Below are positions 10,801 through 17,705 of a stretch of DNA of 64,000 nt, piece by piece. The notes below the pieces were generated by a model, which saw only the letters and a list, made by a program, of their open reading frames with translations, had not been told where the DNA came from and searched no databases. Source of the stretch: Xenorhabdus indica (lineage in GTDB: Bacteria > Pseudomonadota > Gammaproteobacteria > Enterobacterales > Enterobacteriaceae); the NCBI RefSeq assembly GCF_014467235.1, contig NZ_NKHP01000004.1:78351-142350 (forward strand). Direction: 5' to 3'. Numbering within the stretch: position 1 is the first letter of the stretch; each line of letters opens with the position of its first letter. The position numbers and the translations under genes are program-made.

Positions 10801-12422
10801 ATATCACGCATTCTGTCATTGGTGTACTCTGACTCCAACACTCCTGCGGGAGTGATGTGATTGCGTTTGAGCAAACGCACCAGTTGCTGCTCAAACACTG
10901 TGCGTTCTCTGCTGCCTTCAAACAAACGACTGGCCTTCGCACCATCGTCTCGCAATCGATCCAGCTTTTCGAAAAATGCAGCGTTGTATTGGTACAATTC
11001 GGCGGTCTGTGCCTTACTCAAGTGACTACTGCTGATCTTGTCGCCGTCAACGCTCATCACCACAAAGGGGGTTGCGGACAGGTAGGTTTCGTTTGGGGTT
11101 TTGCCCTGTGGCATTTCCAGCAAGTACTGGCGATTGCCAAAACCGACCGAGCGTTCCAGCTCATGAATATTGACGAAAAGCCCATCACGATCCGGATGGT
11201 AACTGTTCTGGCGAAACCCCTCCAGGCCGATAGTCTGGAAGCTGGAGATATCAGCATTCTGGTTGATCAAGTCACTCAAGGCGCCTGGTAATGGCACTTC
11301 ACGGGTGATCGTGGTATTCAAAGCCTGACCAGACACCTGAATCCCAATCTGGTTCGGCACCTTGCGGTCAACGTTGGTCAGCAATATCTTGCGGCCATTA
11401 TCGAGCAACTGCGCTTTAAAACCTTCGCGCAAGGTACTTTCCGAAACCAGGTAGTTGGAGAAGTACTTCTCGACGAATGCAGTTTTGACCAGCACCGAAC
11501 GAATTGGCGCATAGGTCGGCGAGCGAAAAGAGGGCGGCTCACTCTTCAGCCGGTATTGTTGTTGCCAGGCCAAGGAGCGGGCGGCAGTACCGAAGGAGAA
11601 ATTGAGCACCCCATTTGTCGGTACGACCAGCCTACCGTTCTCCAGAAAGAAATCCTTGAAGCGGCCATCAGTGCTGGCATTGACCAAAGCGACGTTCATG
11701 CGGATGTAGCCAGGACGTTCCTCCATCATCAGCAGTGAAATATTTACCGGCAGATCATCAGAGGCCTGGGGCACCTTGGTCAACGCATTGAGGGCCGCAG
11801 CCTCTTCCGTAAAGGGTGCTTTGAGCAAGGCGTTGTAACGGGAATTGACGTCCTTGTAAGCTTGCAGCTCGGAAAATAGCGTCACGTATTTTCGGCTGAA
11901 TGTAGAATCGGCCATCTGTGTGGTCAGTTGCTGTTCCAGCCGCTTGATCTCGGCATCCAGCTTGGCCTGCTTGCCCGCTGCATCCTCCTTCAAAGTCACT
12001 GCATTCAGGGTTTTGACACCATCGGGACTGAGGATAGCTAAAGCCCTGCCCCAAGTGCTATCAAAGTGCGTCATGGCTGTCTGTTGGCGACCGTACAACA
12101 GGATGTCACGGTCTAGTTGCTGCTTGTAGGCATTGACCGCCGGCGTGTCAGGTTTACTGTTCATCTGCTGCCGTCTTTGTTGCAGCGTCTGCAACTGGTC
12201 GTCGATCGAAACGGGGTTATCCTGCATATGAAAATACTGTGCAGCCAATACACTCAACGTGCTCTGCTGCATTTCTTGCAACTGCTCACCTACCTGCCTG
12301 ACGTAGTTCTCACGTTCGTTAGCATTCATGCTGAACCATTCGGTCTGGCGACCCACCGCTTTGATCTGTCGATCGATCAGAGTATTGAGTAATTTTTTGA
12401 AGTCCTTGGACATATAAACCAT
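4839..12422 (-). CDS. Giant single-chain toxin with C80 cysteine protease and TcdA/TcdB-type pore domain
   Basis: The predicted protein has 2527 residues. The ATG at 12422 is preferred over one 14 codons upstream because AAAGGA (12431-12436, minus strand) precedes it at good spacing. No signal peptide is visible. Residues 1-650 are largely helical and polar. Around 740-890 a segment with RYMNDLDTPFVGGISG and NGYHSFFETFYVAARYEP resembles a block I associate with Mcf/MARTX-type toxins (recall, not a search). Residues about 945-1100 are a C80 autoprocessing protease, with VGHSRD (His1009) and VSCSLAG (Cys1055); the 46-residue spacing is like that of TcdB. Residues about 1250-1690 match the TcdA/TcdB pore-forming region, including a Gly/Ala-rich hydrophobic hairpin at 1388-1438. 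The remaining ~830 residues are beta-rich with repeated W/Y-x-L/F-D-type strands and no RTX repeats. The order cargo-protease-pore-C-terminus parallels clostridial glucosylating toxins. Inferred action: endosomal pore, then inositol-phosphate-triggered release of the N-terminal cargo. Fur-like boxes precede it. Confidence 0.9.
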   Translation of the reverse strand: MVYMSKDFKKLLNTLIDRQIKAVGRQTEWFSMNANERENYVRQVGEQLQEMQQSTLSVLAAQYFHMQDNPVSIDDQLQTLQQRRQQMNSKPDTPAVNAYKQQLDRDILLYGRQQTAMTHFDSTWGRALAILSPDGVKTLNAVTLKEDAAGKQAKLDAEIKRLEQQLTTQMADSTFSRKYVTLFSELQAYKDVNSRYNALLKAPFTEEAAALNALTKVPQASDDLPVNISLLMMEERPGYIRMNVALVNASTDGRFKDFFLENGRLVVPTNGVLNFSFGTAARSLAWQQQYRLKSEPPSFRSPTYAPIRSVLVKTAFVEKYFSNYLVSESTLREGFKAQLLDNGRKILLTNVDRKVPNQIGIQVSGQALNTTITREVPLPGALSDLINQNADISSFQTIGLEGFRQNSYHPDRDGLFVNIHELERSVGFGNRQYLLEMPQGKTPNETYLSATPFVVMSVDGDKISSSHLSKAQTAELYQYNAAFFEKLDRLRDDGAKASRLFEGSRERTVFEQQLVRLLKRNHITPAGVLESEYTNDRMRDIKGNNLNKVLWEQAFAASVWQNVNNDPLLFRLAASLVKNPAVIKVLQSGYVQSDIAQAKKLLAPLYEQWRIQAVEEETQRVASANAAQHPSNPKIQVFDQVAVERLLDGKLLTLLLAGPKGLESSDMQLRLTVKEALLSNEGRSLRKQVLFHVLRPVADGLSKAAVPFNRHAELGADKVMINNRLNQPDPYLILNTNLEELAYHDGSYLIKDDKYRSYNQFRPDPNNDATRYMNDLDTPFVGGISGTTQTVSNALPELFGGALSTKEYWQFQMVNAAFMIRNGYHSFFETFYVAARYEPKNADSIGKDMLQMFDKYRAEGKEKALQGKLYDGVMARVLPIINQGLPEANQFHSPRFTRLGPMPALPEQEEGRYHHKSAGIAPFDEKPVSNWEKPVVESLHEGGTSRFDGQLIIQLENDSVVREAAAKLVGKHPDSVLVQLDAQGQYQVVHGDLAILKDKEKIRWQLVGHSRDDGDKLNHQTLAKRTPEALASQLSQFCTDSGVKTSPEHISMVSCSLAGEDQQKSYALRFAQSLDQRIRPLSVKAYTTQITVSSKGRKQLVENGNKVTFVFNQENSVWTKTVTPGKSVPTENMVNPPLGNKTAPLPDNVQIDIRLLEMLNRAEDFQQATQHLYSKNALSAEEWLPILGSLRESESLSGSYSLQFINRARPELPPQTFTTDDRRIIDFIHSYDKDLDTVSKTHAYTKGKLTLRPGIPEADAVHGLNSAFMIKTLIPWFADRNRPIVASDKVPNAMPNTLESALRVHTYVNLTQMAHGVLEDGAKLANLYRTVVSEGRGVTSSLFSSLSHVSTGVGVGLNIFSVVLDGIELAHAENESQKAVYGTQLAFDSAGLVTTGVGIGAGIFGAPIVAGFASSLAVPLAGLGIGFTALAEAFGKVASDAQAVGNYFADLDAAYQQGGYRQAEKVAKDGSRYKVMEPIPGAVIRQLDLRHGHLTFDSQYLYRNDPTYSWGSGRSNYFGWWPGRPANTDKKQAINIREGIGHKQAQVGFHPGSSDILILPVTMKSYINYEYMILPFVTARNDRGFDVLRRLEEDGRFDFDFYAFPGERVVRRIKPEFVATPVDIILDDEDRDIVIQQLPEDVHGYLSYHLTGGKGKYRISLQEGVSLSLQGNTDTHWILDARHIGSNVSPGLSKEDNRQRLHIGNIKITLSEESDNIFLINNKGISSVKQDEKNQQWQIKEIETNAERFNSLQALHDHLRQLSNSDHHNRPYVVVEHYRHSPPQSRPVGRAFYETGRDRMIYTNVPDAADFLNDAELAKVEGNKAWFYRDTTLWQVDIASGEVLRQYLPIKFPGNDQEKISSHVMQGNDQLWFVVERQLDEGRISYTYQVEEEALKLVAVDGNTAMLATLDEVSKRISLPVLLDSSDGEFNGLLSPLVANQWFTGDLCVPERQVKGSPAEVISLSGRVAGMDKHYWLQTDGKQPQNMVKMNRVNPDQEDAGILAELKKKNSDLQTLTADFTLVFTTTGAKPGYYFYSHQRHSLYFQQDNGLSGSPASKVAVDDIRSVSIANKQLVVLSSGGMLWLADDQGSIRLIGVTVDWLLQPHQQGLTAALRQLARDTPDQFSTLLLQGLQDRDGKPVSAWYDSKADLVVQGRVGLNTEHTLVYLGLAEAEAEDGRQAWIFDTDNHQLYRQPLSTETDLKLSEKRVLSGEPAAAEPWLLASHQYRSAVRQGNTLRLETPDGAVLLLSADAKMTDRPVLIAWHVQGRPDSQIASAIMALSNEVELPQAVRLFSEHGYPAWYLPEEGKTLRSSILNSNHVLHYLGQVAGQEASYVHDQTTGELWQVSQVSEGKSTLVGNYRFVNRTPESLVLQVGQVPLGGKIRLPQLAGTDRLAITGRSKESYYWLSPSEALTHYRHITIDDRGQDSVIRFSDTGIANLSLWRSDQDLVLLHQAAEDTSIRIVNIEQAAQRDMRLEMTLKRMKIINLLRKMAKLTVLNPDVSCFGLVSEEGELRIKSAECTEMLE

Positions 12423-12505
12423 TACAGTAATCCTTTGTCTGTTTTTGAGCGAAGCTCTTTGCATCGCGGAAGTGAGTCAGAATATCTAAAGATACCTAAC
12501 TGTGT

Positions 12506-12539
12506 TGATAATTATTATCAATAACAATAACCATTATCA
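12506..12539 (-). promoter_or_regulatory. Two adjacent Fur-box-like sites upstream of the toxin
   Basis: Bases 12506-12520 read TGATAATTATTATCA, a perfect 7-1-7 inverted repeat matching the Fur consensus half-site TGATAAT. Nineteen bases on, 12525-12539 read CAATAACCATTATCA, with one perfect half-site and one degraded. They lie 84-117 bases upstream of the toxin start and about 240 bases from bcp, so the toxin is the likelier target. The arrangement suggests iron-dependent repression. Confidence 0.75.
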
Positions 12540-12778
12540 ATTGCGATTTAAGCAAATAATTACACCTATAAATCAATTGGTTTATTTGTAATGATGATGT
12601 TTTCTATCTGGTTGTTTTCATTTATTTTATTATTTAGCATGAGTCCATACACAGCACTAGCCATTCGGCCAGTTGCCAGCTATTCGAAAGATGCAGAATA
12701 CGTATTAATGAGTGAACATATAGTCGTATTAGTGTATAAAATCCATTTGAATAAAAACGATTAAACGGAGAATGCGTG
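12540..12778. other. Divergent intergenic region between toxin and bcp
   Basis: AT-rich DNA beyond the Fur-like sites, presumably carrying the bcp promoter and marking the junction between island and core chromosome. I see no tRNA, direct repeat or integrase here that would explain how the toxin/NRPS block was inserted. Confidence 0.4.
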
Positions 12779-13255
12779 ATGAGTCCATTGAAAGCCGGAG
12801 ATAAGGCCCCACAATTCAGCCTTCCTGACCAAGATGGTGAAAACATTAACTTATCTGACTTCAACGGTCAGCGTGTTTTAGTTTATTTCTATCCCAAAGC
12901 AATGACCCCAGGCTGTACTGTTCAGGCGTGTGGTTTACGTGACACGATGGGTGAGCTGGAAAAAATTAATGTCACAGTATTAGGCATCAGTACAGATACT
13001 CCCGAAAAATTATCCCGCTTTGTCGAGAAAGAGATGCTGAATTTCACTCTGCTTTCTGATGTTAATCATCAGGTTGCCGGACAATTTGGTGTTTGGGGTA
13101 AAAAGCAGTTTATGGGAAAAACCTATGATGGTATTCATCGCATCAGTTTTTTAATTGATCCAGAAGGTAATATTGAACACGTTTTTGATAAATTCAAAAC
13201 CAGTGACCACCACCAAATTGTTCTGGATTATCTAAAACAGCATTCATCTTGGTAA
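12779..13255 (+). CDS. bcp: Thioredoxin-dependent peroxiredoxin Bcp
   Basis: This 158-residue protein is a PrxQ-class peroxiredoxin that reduces hydrogen peroxide and organic hydroperoxides at the expense of thioredoxin in the cytoplasm. It keeps the signature PKAMTPGCTVQACGLRD: the first Cys is peroxidatic and the second, five residues on, resolving. Length and sequence closely follow E. coli Bcp throughout. The ATG at 12779 is chosen because GGAG (12767-12770) lies eight bases upstream and the protein then begins MSPLKAGD, like E. coli MNPLKAGD; a GTG one codon earlier is less likely. It is the first core gene after the toxin island and converges with perM, with a strong terminator between. 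A role against host oxidative burst is plausible but not shown. Confidence 0.97.
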   Translation: MSPLKAGDKAPQFSLPDQDGENINLSDFNGQRVLVYFYPKAMTPGCTVQACGLRDTMGELEKINVTVLGISTDTPEKLSRFVEKEMLNFTLLSDVNHQVAGQFGVWGKKQFMGKTYDGIHRISFLIDPEGNIEHVFDKFKTSDHHQIVLDYLKQHSSW

Positions 13256-13274
13256 ATTCACGGGCTAATAACAC

Positions 13275-13305
13275 AATCCCCCATCTGGTTGATGGGGGAT
13301 TTTTT
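13275..13305 (+). terminator. Rho-independent terminator after bcp
   Basis: An 11-base perfect stem (AATCCCCCATC, loop TGGTT, GATGGGGGATT) runs into a T tract. It sits 20 bases past the bcp stop, in the convergent gap with perM. Confidence 0.9.
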
Positions 13306-13347
13306 CGCTGACTTCTGCATTATCAGCACTATCGCAGTTCGCTATGA

Positions 13348-14406
13348 CTACTCTTCTGCTTTTTCTTCTGGCCAGACATTAATGACTGCTTTGATCAAAG
13401 TCGCCAATGGGATAGCAAAAAAAACGCCCCAGAATCCCCATAATCCACCAAAAATAATAACAGAAAGAATAATAACCAGTGGATGGAGATTTACTGCTTC
13501 TGAAAACAGAATAGGTACAAGCAGGTTTCCGTCTAATCCTTGTACAACCAAGTAAGCGATAAATAGTGTCCAAAAATCTGTTCCGAAACCCCATTGGAAT
13601 AATGCAACTATAATGACAGGAAGAGTGACAATCACCGTACCTACATAGGGAATTAACACGGACAAGCCAACAAGTACAGCAAGTAGCATCGAATAATGCA
13701 ATTCAAAGAAAGCAAATACCGCGTAAGTACAAATGGTCAGGATAACCATTTCCATCACTTTTCCACGGATATAATTGGTAATTTGTTGATTCATTTCATG
13801 CCATACTTTCCCGGCTAAACCGTGGTTACGTGGCAATATACTTTGTAATGCTGCAACCATCTTATTTTTATCTTTCAACAAGAAAAACACCATAAAAGGA
13901 ACAATAATCAAGTAAATAGAAAAAGTTAACAGCCCAATCAAGGATGCCACGGAAAACTTAACCACAGATTCTCCCGCTAAGGAAAGCTTGCCACGCAGAT
14001 TTTCTGCAAACATTTCAATAATACCAGCATCAACCAGAGCGGGATAACGAGAAGGCAAAGTATGAGCATACTCATTAAAATGGTTAATCATATTTGGCAG
14101 GTCAGAAAATAGATTTACACCCTGTTGCCATACTGTTGGGGCAACAATTAGGATAATTAAGGCGCTAATCCCCATAAAAATAGTTAATACAATTGTCACA
14201 GAAAGTGAGCGGCTACAGCCTAATTTCTCCAGTTTTACTGTTGGCCATTCCAGTAAATACGCCAGTACAATTGCGGCAAGAACCGGTGCCAAAATACCAT
14301 TAAAAAAATAAATGATGCCAAACCCTGCTAACAAAATGAACGATAATGCAGCAATTTGTGGATCAGCAAAATGGCGACGATACCATTGCATGATCATATC
14401 CAACAT
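13348..14406 (-). CDS. perM: Inner-membrane permease of the AI-2E transporter family (PerM)
   Basis: This 352-residue polytopic membrane protein is clearly orthologous to E. coli PerM. It belongs to the AI-2E/PerM family, whose members export small molecules or act as Na+/H+ antiporters; the substrate of PerM itself is not settled. Two N-terminal membrane segments, a soluble loop of about 80 residues (ALVDAGIIEMFAENLRGKL) and five to six C-terminal segments are visible, ending in the conserved GGLWGFWGVFFAIPLATLIKA. The ATG at 14406 is preferred over an upstream TTG because CAGGGAG precedes it and the protein then starts MLDMIMQWYRR, as in E. coli. It lies back to back with bepA, which is also adjacent in E. 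coli. Confidence 0.95.
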   Translation of the reverse strand: MLDMIMQWYRRHFADPQIAALSFILLAGFGIIYFFNGILAPVLAAIVLAYLLEWPTVKLEKLGCSRSLSVTIVLTIFMGISALIILIVAPTVWQQGVNLFSDLPNMINHFNEYAHTLPSRYPALVDAGIIEMFAENLRGKLSLAGESVVKFSVASLIGLLTFSIYLIIVPFMVFFLLKDKNKMVAALQSILPRNHGLAGKVWHEMNQQITNYIRGKVMEMVILTICTYAVFAFFELHYSMLLAVLVGLSVLIPYVGTVIVTLPVIIVALFQWGFGTDFWTLFIAYLVVQGLDGNLLVPILFSEAVNLHPLVIILSVIIFGGLWGFWGVFFAIPLATLIKAVINVWPEEKAEE

Positions 14407-14564
14407 AAAAAAACTCCCTGATAACAATACTTAACAATTATTTTACTGAAATTGCTTACGACTGACCGATTTTAAGTTACCCTTTGCTATCATACACGTA
14501 TCCTGAAAATGATAGCTAACTGGACATAGTGTTTTTATAAGCACTGTTTTATGAGAGTCGCTTT

Positions 14565-16031
14565 ATGAAAAAAACATCTACCAAGAAACCCCTGATAGCG
14601 ATATTGGTTAGTCTGACACTATTTGGCAATCTTCCGGCCCTTTCCGCACCTGTTGCAGATTCATTACCAGATATTGGCACAACAGCAGGATCTACACTCA
14701 GTATCAATCAAGAAATAGAACTAGGTGATTTTTATATTCGCCAAATACGTGCTGGAACCCCGCTGATTTACGATCCACTATTAACAAAATATATCAATAA
14801 GCTAGGCCAGCGGTTAGTAAATCACGCAGATGCGGTCAAAACGCCTTTTCGTTTTTATATCGTCAATAATCCTAACATTAATGCGTATGCTATTTTCGGT
14901 GGCAATGTTGTACTACACTCAGCGCTGTTCCGTTATAGCCGAAATGAAAACGAATTAGCCTCTGTCATGGCCCATGAAATCGCTCATGTCACTCAGCGTC
15001 ATTTAGCCCGCCGGATGGAAGATATCCAACGAAAATCACCGCTGGCATGGGCTGGCACATTAGGTTCTATCTTATTGCTAATGGCTAATCCACAAGCAGG
15101 AATGGCAGCATTAAGCGGTACTCTGGCTGGTTTTACACAAGGCATAATCAGCTTTACTCGTGAAAACGAACAAGAAGCAGACCGTATAGGTATGCGGATA
15201 TTGAACCAAGCCGGGTTTGATCCTTATGGGATGTCCAATTTCATGCAAACTCTGGGGGATCAATCCCGGTACAGTTCTAAACTGCCAGAAATGTTATATA
15301 CTCATCCATTGCCTGACAGCCGCTTAGCTGATGCCCGCAACAGGGCCAATCAATACCCAAAAAAATCTATCCCAGAATCACAGGATTATCTGCTTGCCCG
15401 CGTGCGTATTCTGACAATAAATTCTACTGCACAATCTCCCTATACAGAGGAGCTTCTGAACAAATACAGCCAAGGAACTGTAAAAGAAAAAATTGCCGCC
15501 TCTTACGGACGGGTTCTCTTCCTAACCCAAAATAAAAAATATACTGAAGCCAGAACAATATTGACTCCATTACTGGATGAGCAACCAGATAATATATGGT
15601 TTATCGATGCTATGACAGATATTGATATTGAGCAGTCACAGTATGCGCAAGCTATTACCCGCTTACAACAAGCCCTTCAAAAACATAAAAATGATCCGGT
15701 GCTACAAATCAATCTCGCTAACGTCTATATTCAGGCTAAACAATATCCAAAGGCTTCACAGCAGCTATTCCAATATACCTTCAACTATCCTGATGATTTA
15801 ACGGGTTGGTCATTAATGGCAGAAGCGGCGGGTAAACAAGGAAAACGCAATACTGAACTGGCAGCTTATGCAGAAACTATGGCATTAAAAGGACAGTTCG
15901 ATATGGCTATAAATTATCTCAGCCAGGCCAGTGCATTGGTAAAATTAAATAGTTATGATCAAGCCCGCTACGATGCCCGCATTGATCAGTTACGCCAACT
16001 GCAACAACGTTATAGCCAATATGAGAAATGA
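14565..16031 (+). CDS. bepA: Periplasmic metalloprotease/chaperone BepA
   Basis: This 488-residue M48-family zinc protease helps assemble the LPS transporter LptD at the outer membrane and degrades stalled LptD and BamA. A Sec signal peptide (Lys-rich n-region, hydrophobic core, ALSA cleavage region near residue 28) is followed by the peptidase domain with HEIAH at 137-141 and the third zinc-ligand region ENEQEADRIG near 205. The C-terminal half is a tetratricopeptide array (for example YAQAITRLQQAL). Length matches E. coli BepA. The arsC-like gene starts 11 bases after its stop, and the ribosome binding site of that gene overlaps the bepA stop, suggesting translational coupling. E. coli bepA is under SigmaE; I did not identify that promoter here. 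Confidence 0.96.
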   Translation: MKKTSTKKPLIAILVSLTLFGNLPALSAPVADSLPDIGTTAGSTLSINQEIELGDFYIRQIRAGTPLIYDPLLTKYINKLGQRLVNHADAVKTPFRFYIVNNPNINAYAIFGGNVVLHSALFRYSRNENELASVMAHEIAHVTQRHLARRMEDIQRKSPLAWAGTLGSILLLMANPQAGMAALSGTLAGFTQGIISFTRENEQEADRIGMRILNQAGFDPYGMSNFMQTLGDQSRYSSKLPEMLYTHPLPDSRLADARNRANQYPKKSIPESQDYLLARVRILTINSTAQSPYTEELLNKYSQGTVKEKIAASYGRVLFLTQNKKYTEARTILTPLLDEQPDNIWFIDAMTDIDIEQSQYAQAITRLQQALQKHKNDPVLQINLANVYIQAKQYPKASQQLFQYTFNYPDDLTGWSLMAEAAGKQGKRNTELAAYAETMALKGQFDMAINYLSQASALVKLNSYDQARYDARIDQLRQLQQRYSQYEK

Positions 16032-16042
16032 GGTTTTTTTAC

Positions 16043-16402
16043 ATGCAAGATATTATTTTTTACCATAATCCCCGTTGTTCAAAAAGTCGGGAAACGCTTA
16101 AGTTAGTTGAAGATCTTGGGATTACACCAGAAATTATTCATTATCTCGATACGCCTCCAACAGCAAAACAACTTGCTGTTTTATTAAAAAAGCTAGGTTT
16201 CAACGATGCCCGCCAGTTAATACGAAAGAAAGAAACACTCTATAAAGAACTGGGACTTGATAATAATGAACTATCACAGGAAACCTTACTCCAGGCAATG
16301 TCCGAGAACCCTAAACTCATAGAGCGTCCAATTGTTGTGGCAGGAGATAAAGCACGCTTAGGACGTCCGCCAGAGCAGGTTAAAGAAATTTTAGGCAATT
16401 AA
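16043..16402 (+). CDS. yfgD: ArsC-family protein (YfgD-like)
   Basis: This 119-residue thioredoxin-fold protein is orthologous to E. coli YfgD. It carries the ArsC signature YHNPRCSKSRETL with the redox Cys, and RPIVVAGDKARLGRPPE near the C-terminus with the substrate-binding Arg residues. In true ArsC the Cys reduces arsenate with glutaredoxin. For YfgD arsenate reduction is assumed from homology, and there is no arsB or arsR nearby, so arsenic resistance is doubtful. The ATG at 16043 is chosen because ATGAGG overlapping the bepA stop gives a site nine bases upstream and the start then aligns with the family; an in-frame ATG at 16028 adds five residues. Confidence 0.92.
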   Translation: MQDIIFYHNPRCSKSRETLKLVEDLGITPEIIHYLDTPPTAKQLAVLLKKLGFNDARQLIRKKETLYKELGLDNNELSQETLLQAMSENPKLIERPIVVAGDKARLGRPPEQVKEILGN

Positions 16403-16420
16403 TTATTTTGGCATATACAA

Positions 16421-16452
16421 AAAAGTGATAGGGAAATACCTCTATCACTTTT
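16421..16452. terminator. Bidirectional terminator between arsC-like gene and hda
   Basis: An 11-base stem (AAAAGTGATAG and CTATCACTTTT) with a ten-base loop, flanked by A and T tracts on the two sides, lies between two converging genes. It can serve both strands. Confidence 0.88.
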
Positions 16453-16479
16453 TCACCCTTTGCTTCCTGACCCAACTTA

Positions 16480-17181
16480 TTAAAGATCAAGAATATCTTT
16501 TACAAATGGGATTGTCAGTTTACGTTGAGCCACAATAGAAGCACGGTCAAGCTCATCCAACGTTCTAAATAGTGTTTGCATTTCCCTATCAAGTCGTTTT
16601 AACACAAAACGACCCACATCTTCAGGTAATTCAAACCCTCGTAACTTCGCCCGCAGTTGCAATGCCTGAATTTTTTCATCATCAGACAAGGGCTGCAATT
16701 TGTAGATCTGCCCCCAATCCAAGCGAGATGCCAAATCTGGCAATGTTAAGTTAATTTGCCGGGGAGGACGATCTCCGGTAATCAAAAGACAGGTTCGGCC
16801 GATCTCTACAATTCGGTTATAAAGATTAAAAATAGCCATTTCCCATACCTGATCACCTGCAATACATTCCACATTGTCAATACACACCAATGATAAATGT
16901 TCCATACCATCAAGAACTTCTGGAACAAAATAAGCACGTTTATCTAATGGTACATACCCTACAGCCTCCCCTTGTTGGGACAATTCGGCACAGGCTGCGT
17001 GGAGTAAATGGCTCTTGCCCCCCCCATCGCGGGACCAAAAATAGATATAACTACCATGTGACTGACTAATAGCCAATTTTATTGCTGCTAATAAAGATGT
17101 ATTCTCACCTGCAAAAAAACTGGCAAATGTTTCATCATCAGGCAAATATAAAGGCAATGAAAGCTGCGCCGGTGTATTCAG
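16480..17181 (-). CDS. hda: DnaA regulatory inactivator Hda, rare CTG start
   Basis: Hda is an AAA+ protein related to DnaA. With the DNA-loaded sliding clamp it stimulates ATP hydrolysis by DnaA after initiation. The 233-residue product contains the clamp-binding motif [10 protein letters not shown] at the N-terminus, a Walker A-type loop ([10 protein letters not shown]), a Walker B-like segment ([12 protein letters not shown]) and the arginine-rich sensor 2 region, and is close to E. coli Hda throughout. Start choice: GAGG on the minus strand is followed at five bases by CTG at 17181, giving LNTPAQLSL, equivalent to the E. coli start. The only alternative, GTG at 17187, overlaps the GAGG itself. 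From memory, E. coli hda is also reported to start at CUG, consistent with limited synthesis of this regulator. In E. coli uraA lies next to it; here it is missing. Confidence 0.96.
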   Translation of the reverse strand: MNTPAQLSLPLYLPDDETFASFFAGENTSLLAAIKLAISQSHGSYIYFWSRDGGGKSHLLHAACAELSQQGEAVGYVPLDKRAYFVPEVLDGMEHLSLVCIDNVECIAGDQVWEMAIFNLYNRIVEIGRTCLLITGDRPPRQINLTLPDLASRLDWGQIYKLQPLSDDEKIQALQLRAKLRGFELPEDVGRFVLKRLDREMQTLFRTLDELDRASIVAQRKLTIPFVKDILDL

Positions 17182-17705
17182 AAGCACCTCAAACCGAATG
17201 GATAACGAACAGTACTGAGTTTACCATAAAAACCAAGTCTACTACAAAAAGCGATAACAAACATAGTTGACAATACATTCTGATAATGTTTTATTTTTCG
17301 GCCAATTATTTCTAATATTATAAAAAATAACCAATTGAAAACATCTTAAGACAAGTAGCCAGACGAACACAGACTACATTTGCACAAAACTCATTGAGCC
17401 ATATTCCTTTCGACACGAAGGATTTTGATGAAAGAGAAGATAAACAGAATCCTCACATGGTAGAGTTAGATAAGATTATTGACATACTCGATGATAATCT
17501 TACAAGAATACGCAATTAACTTCGAAGAAAGAATATTCCCTCTTGTCATGAGTATTACATTATTAATAAGTGTAGAAGAAATATTAATGGATAAGAACCC
17601 AACTTACTATTATTTTAAGTCGCGTAATTTCTCCCTATGATTATACTCTTATTATGACACATCCTGAATGAATATGAGTTACATTGAATAGTTTTCTCTA
17701 ATGAT
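17182..17705. other. Gap where uraA is expected
   Basis: About 520 AT-rich bases between hda and the small unknown gene. Apart from the fragment at 17331-17519 I see no gene. In E. coli the uracil permease gene uraA sits between hda and upp; no stretch here translates to a multi-pass membrane protein on either strand. Confidence 0.5.
17331..17519 (+). pseudogene. Decayed coding fragment in the hda-upp gap
   Basis: A frame of 62 codons, opening directly after a stop and ending TAA at 17517-17519, reads like a protein C-terminus (HIPFDTKDFDEREDKQNP, then VELDKIIDILDDNL). It has no ATG or GTG at its upstream end and no ribosome binding site, so it is probably the tail of a lost gene. I do not recognise the family; it is not a uraA remnant, which would be hydrophobic. 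Confidence 0.35.

Noticed and set aside
5259-12392. Many open frames of 60-144 codons on both strands within the toxin gene
   Set aside because: They are shadows of the 2527-codon toxin frame; none shows domain features, and the toxin frame explains the coding pattern.
12464-12464. ATG at 12464 as the toxin start, adding 14 residues
   Set aside because: No ribosome binding site there, whereas AAAGGA precedes the ATG at 12422.
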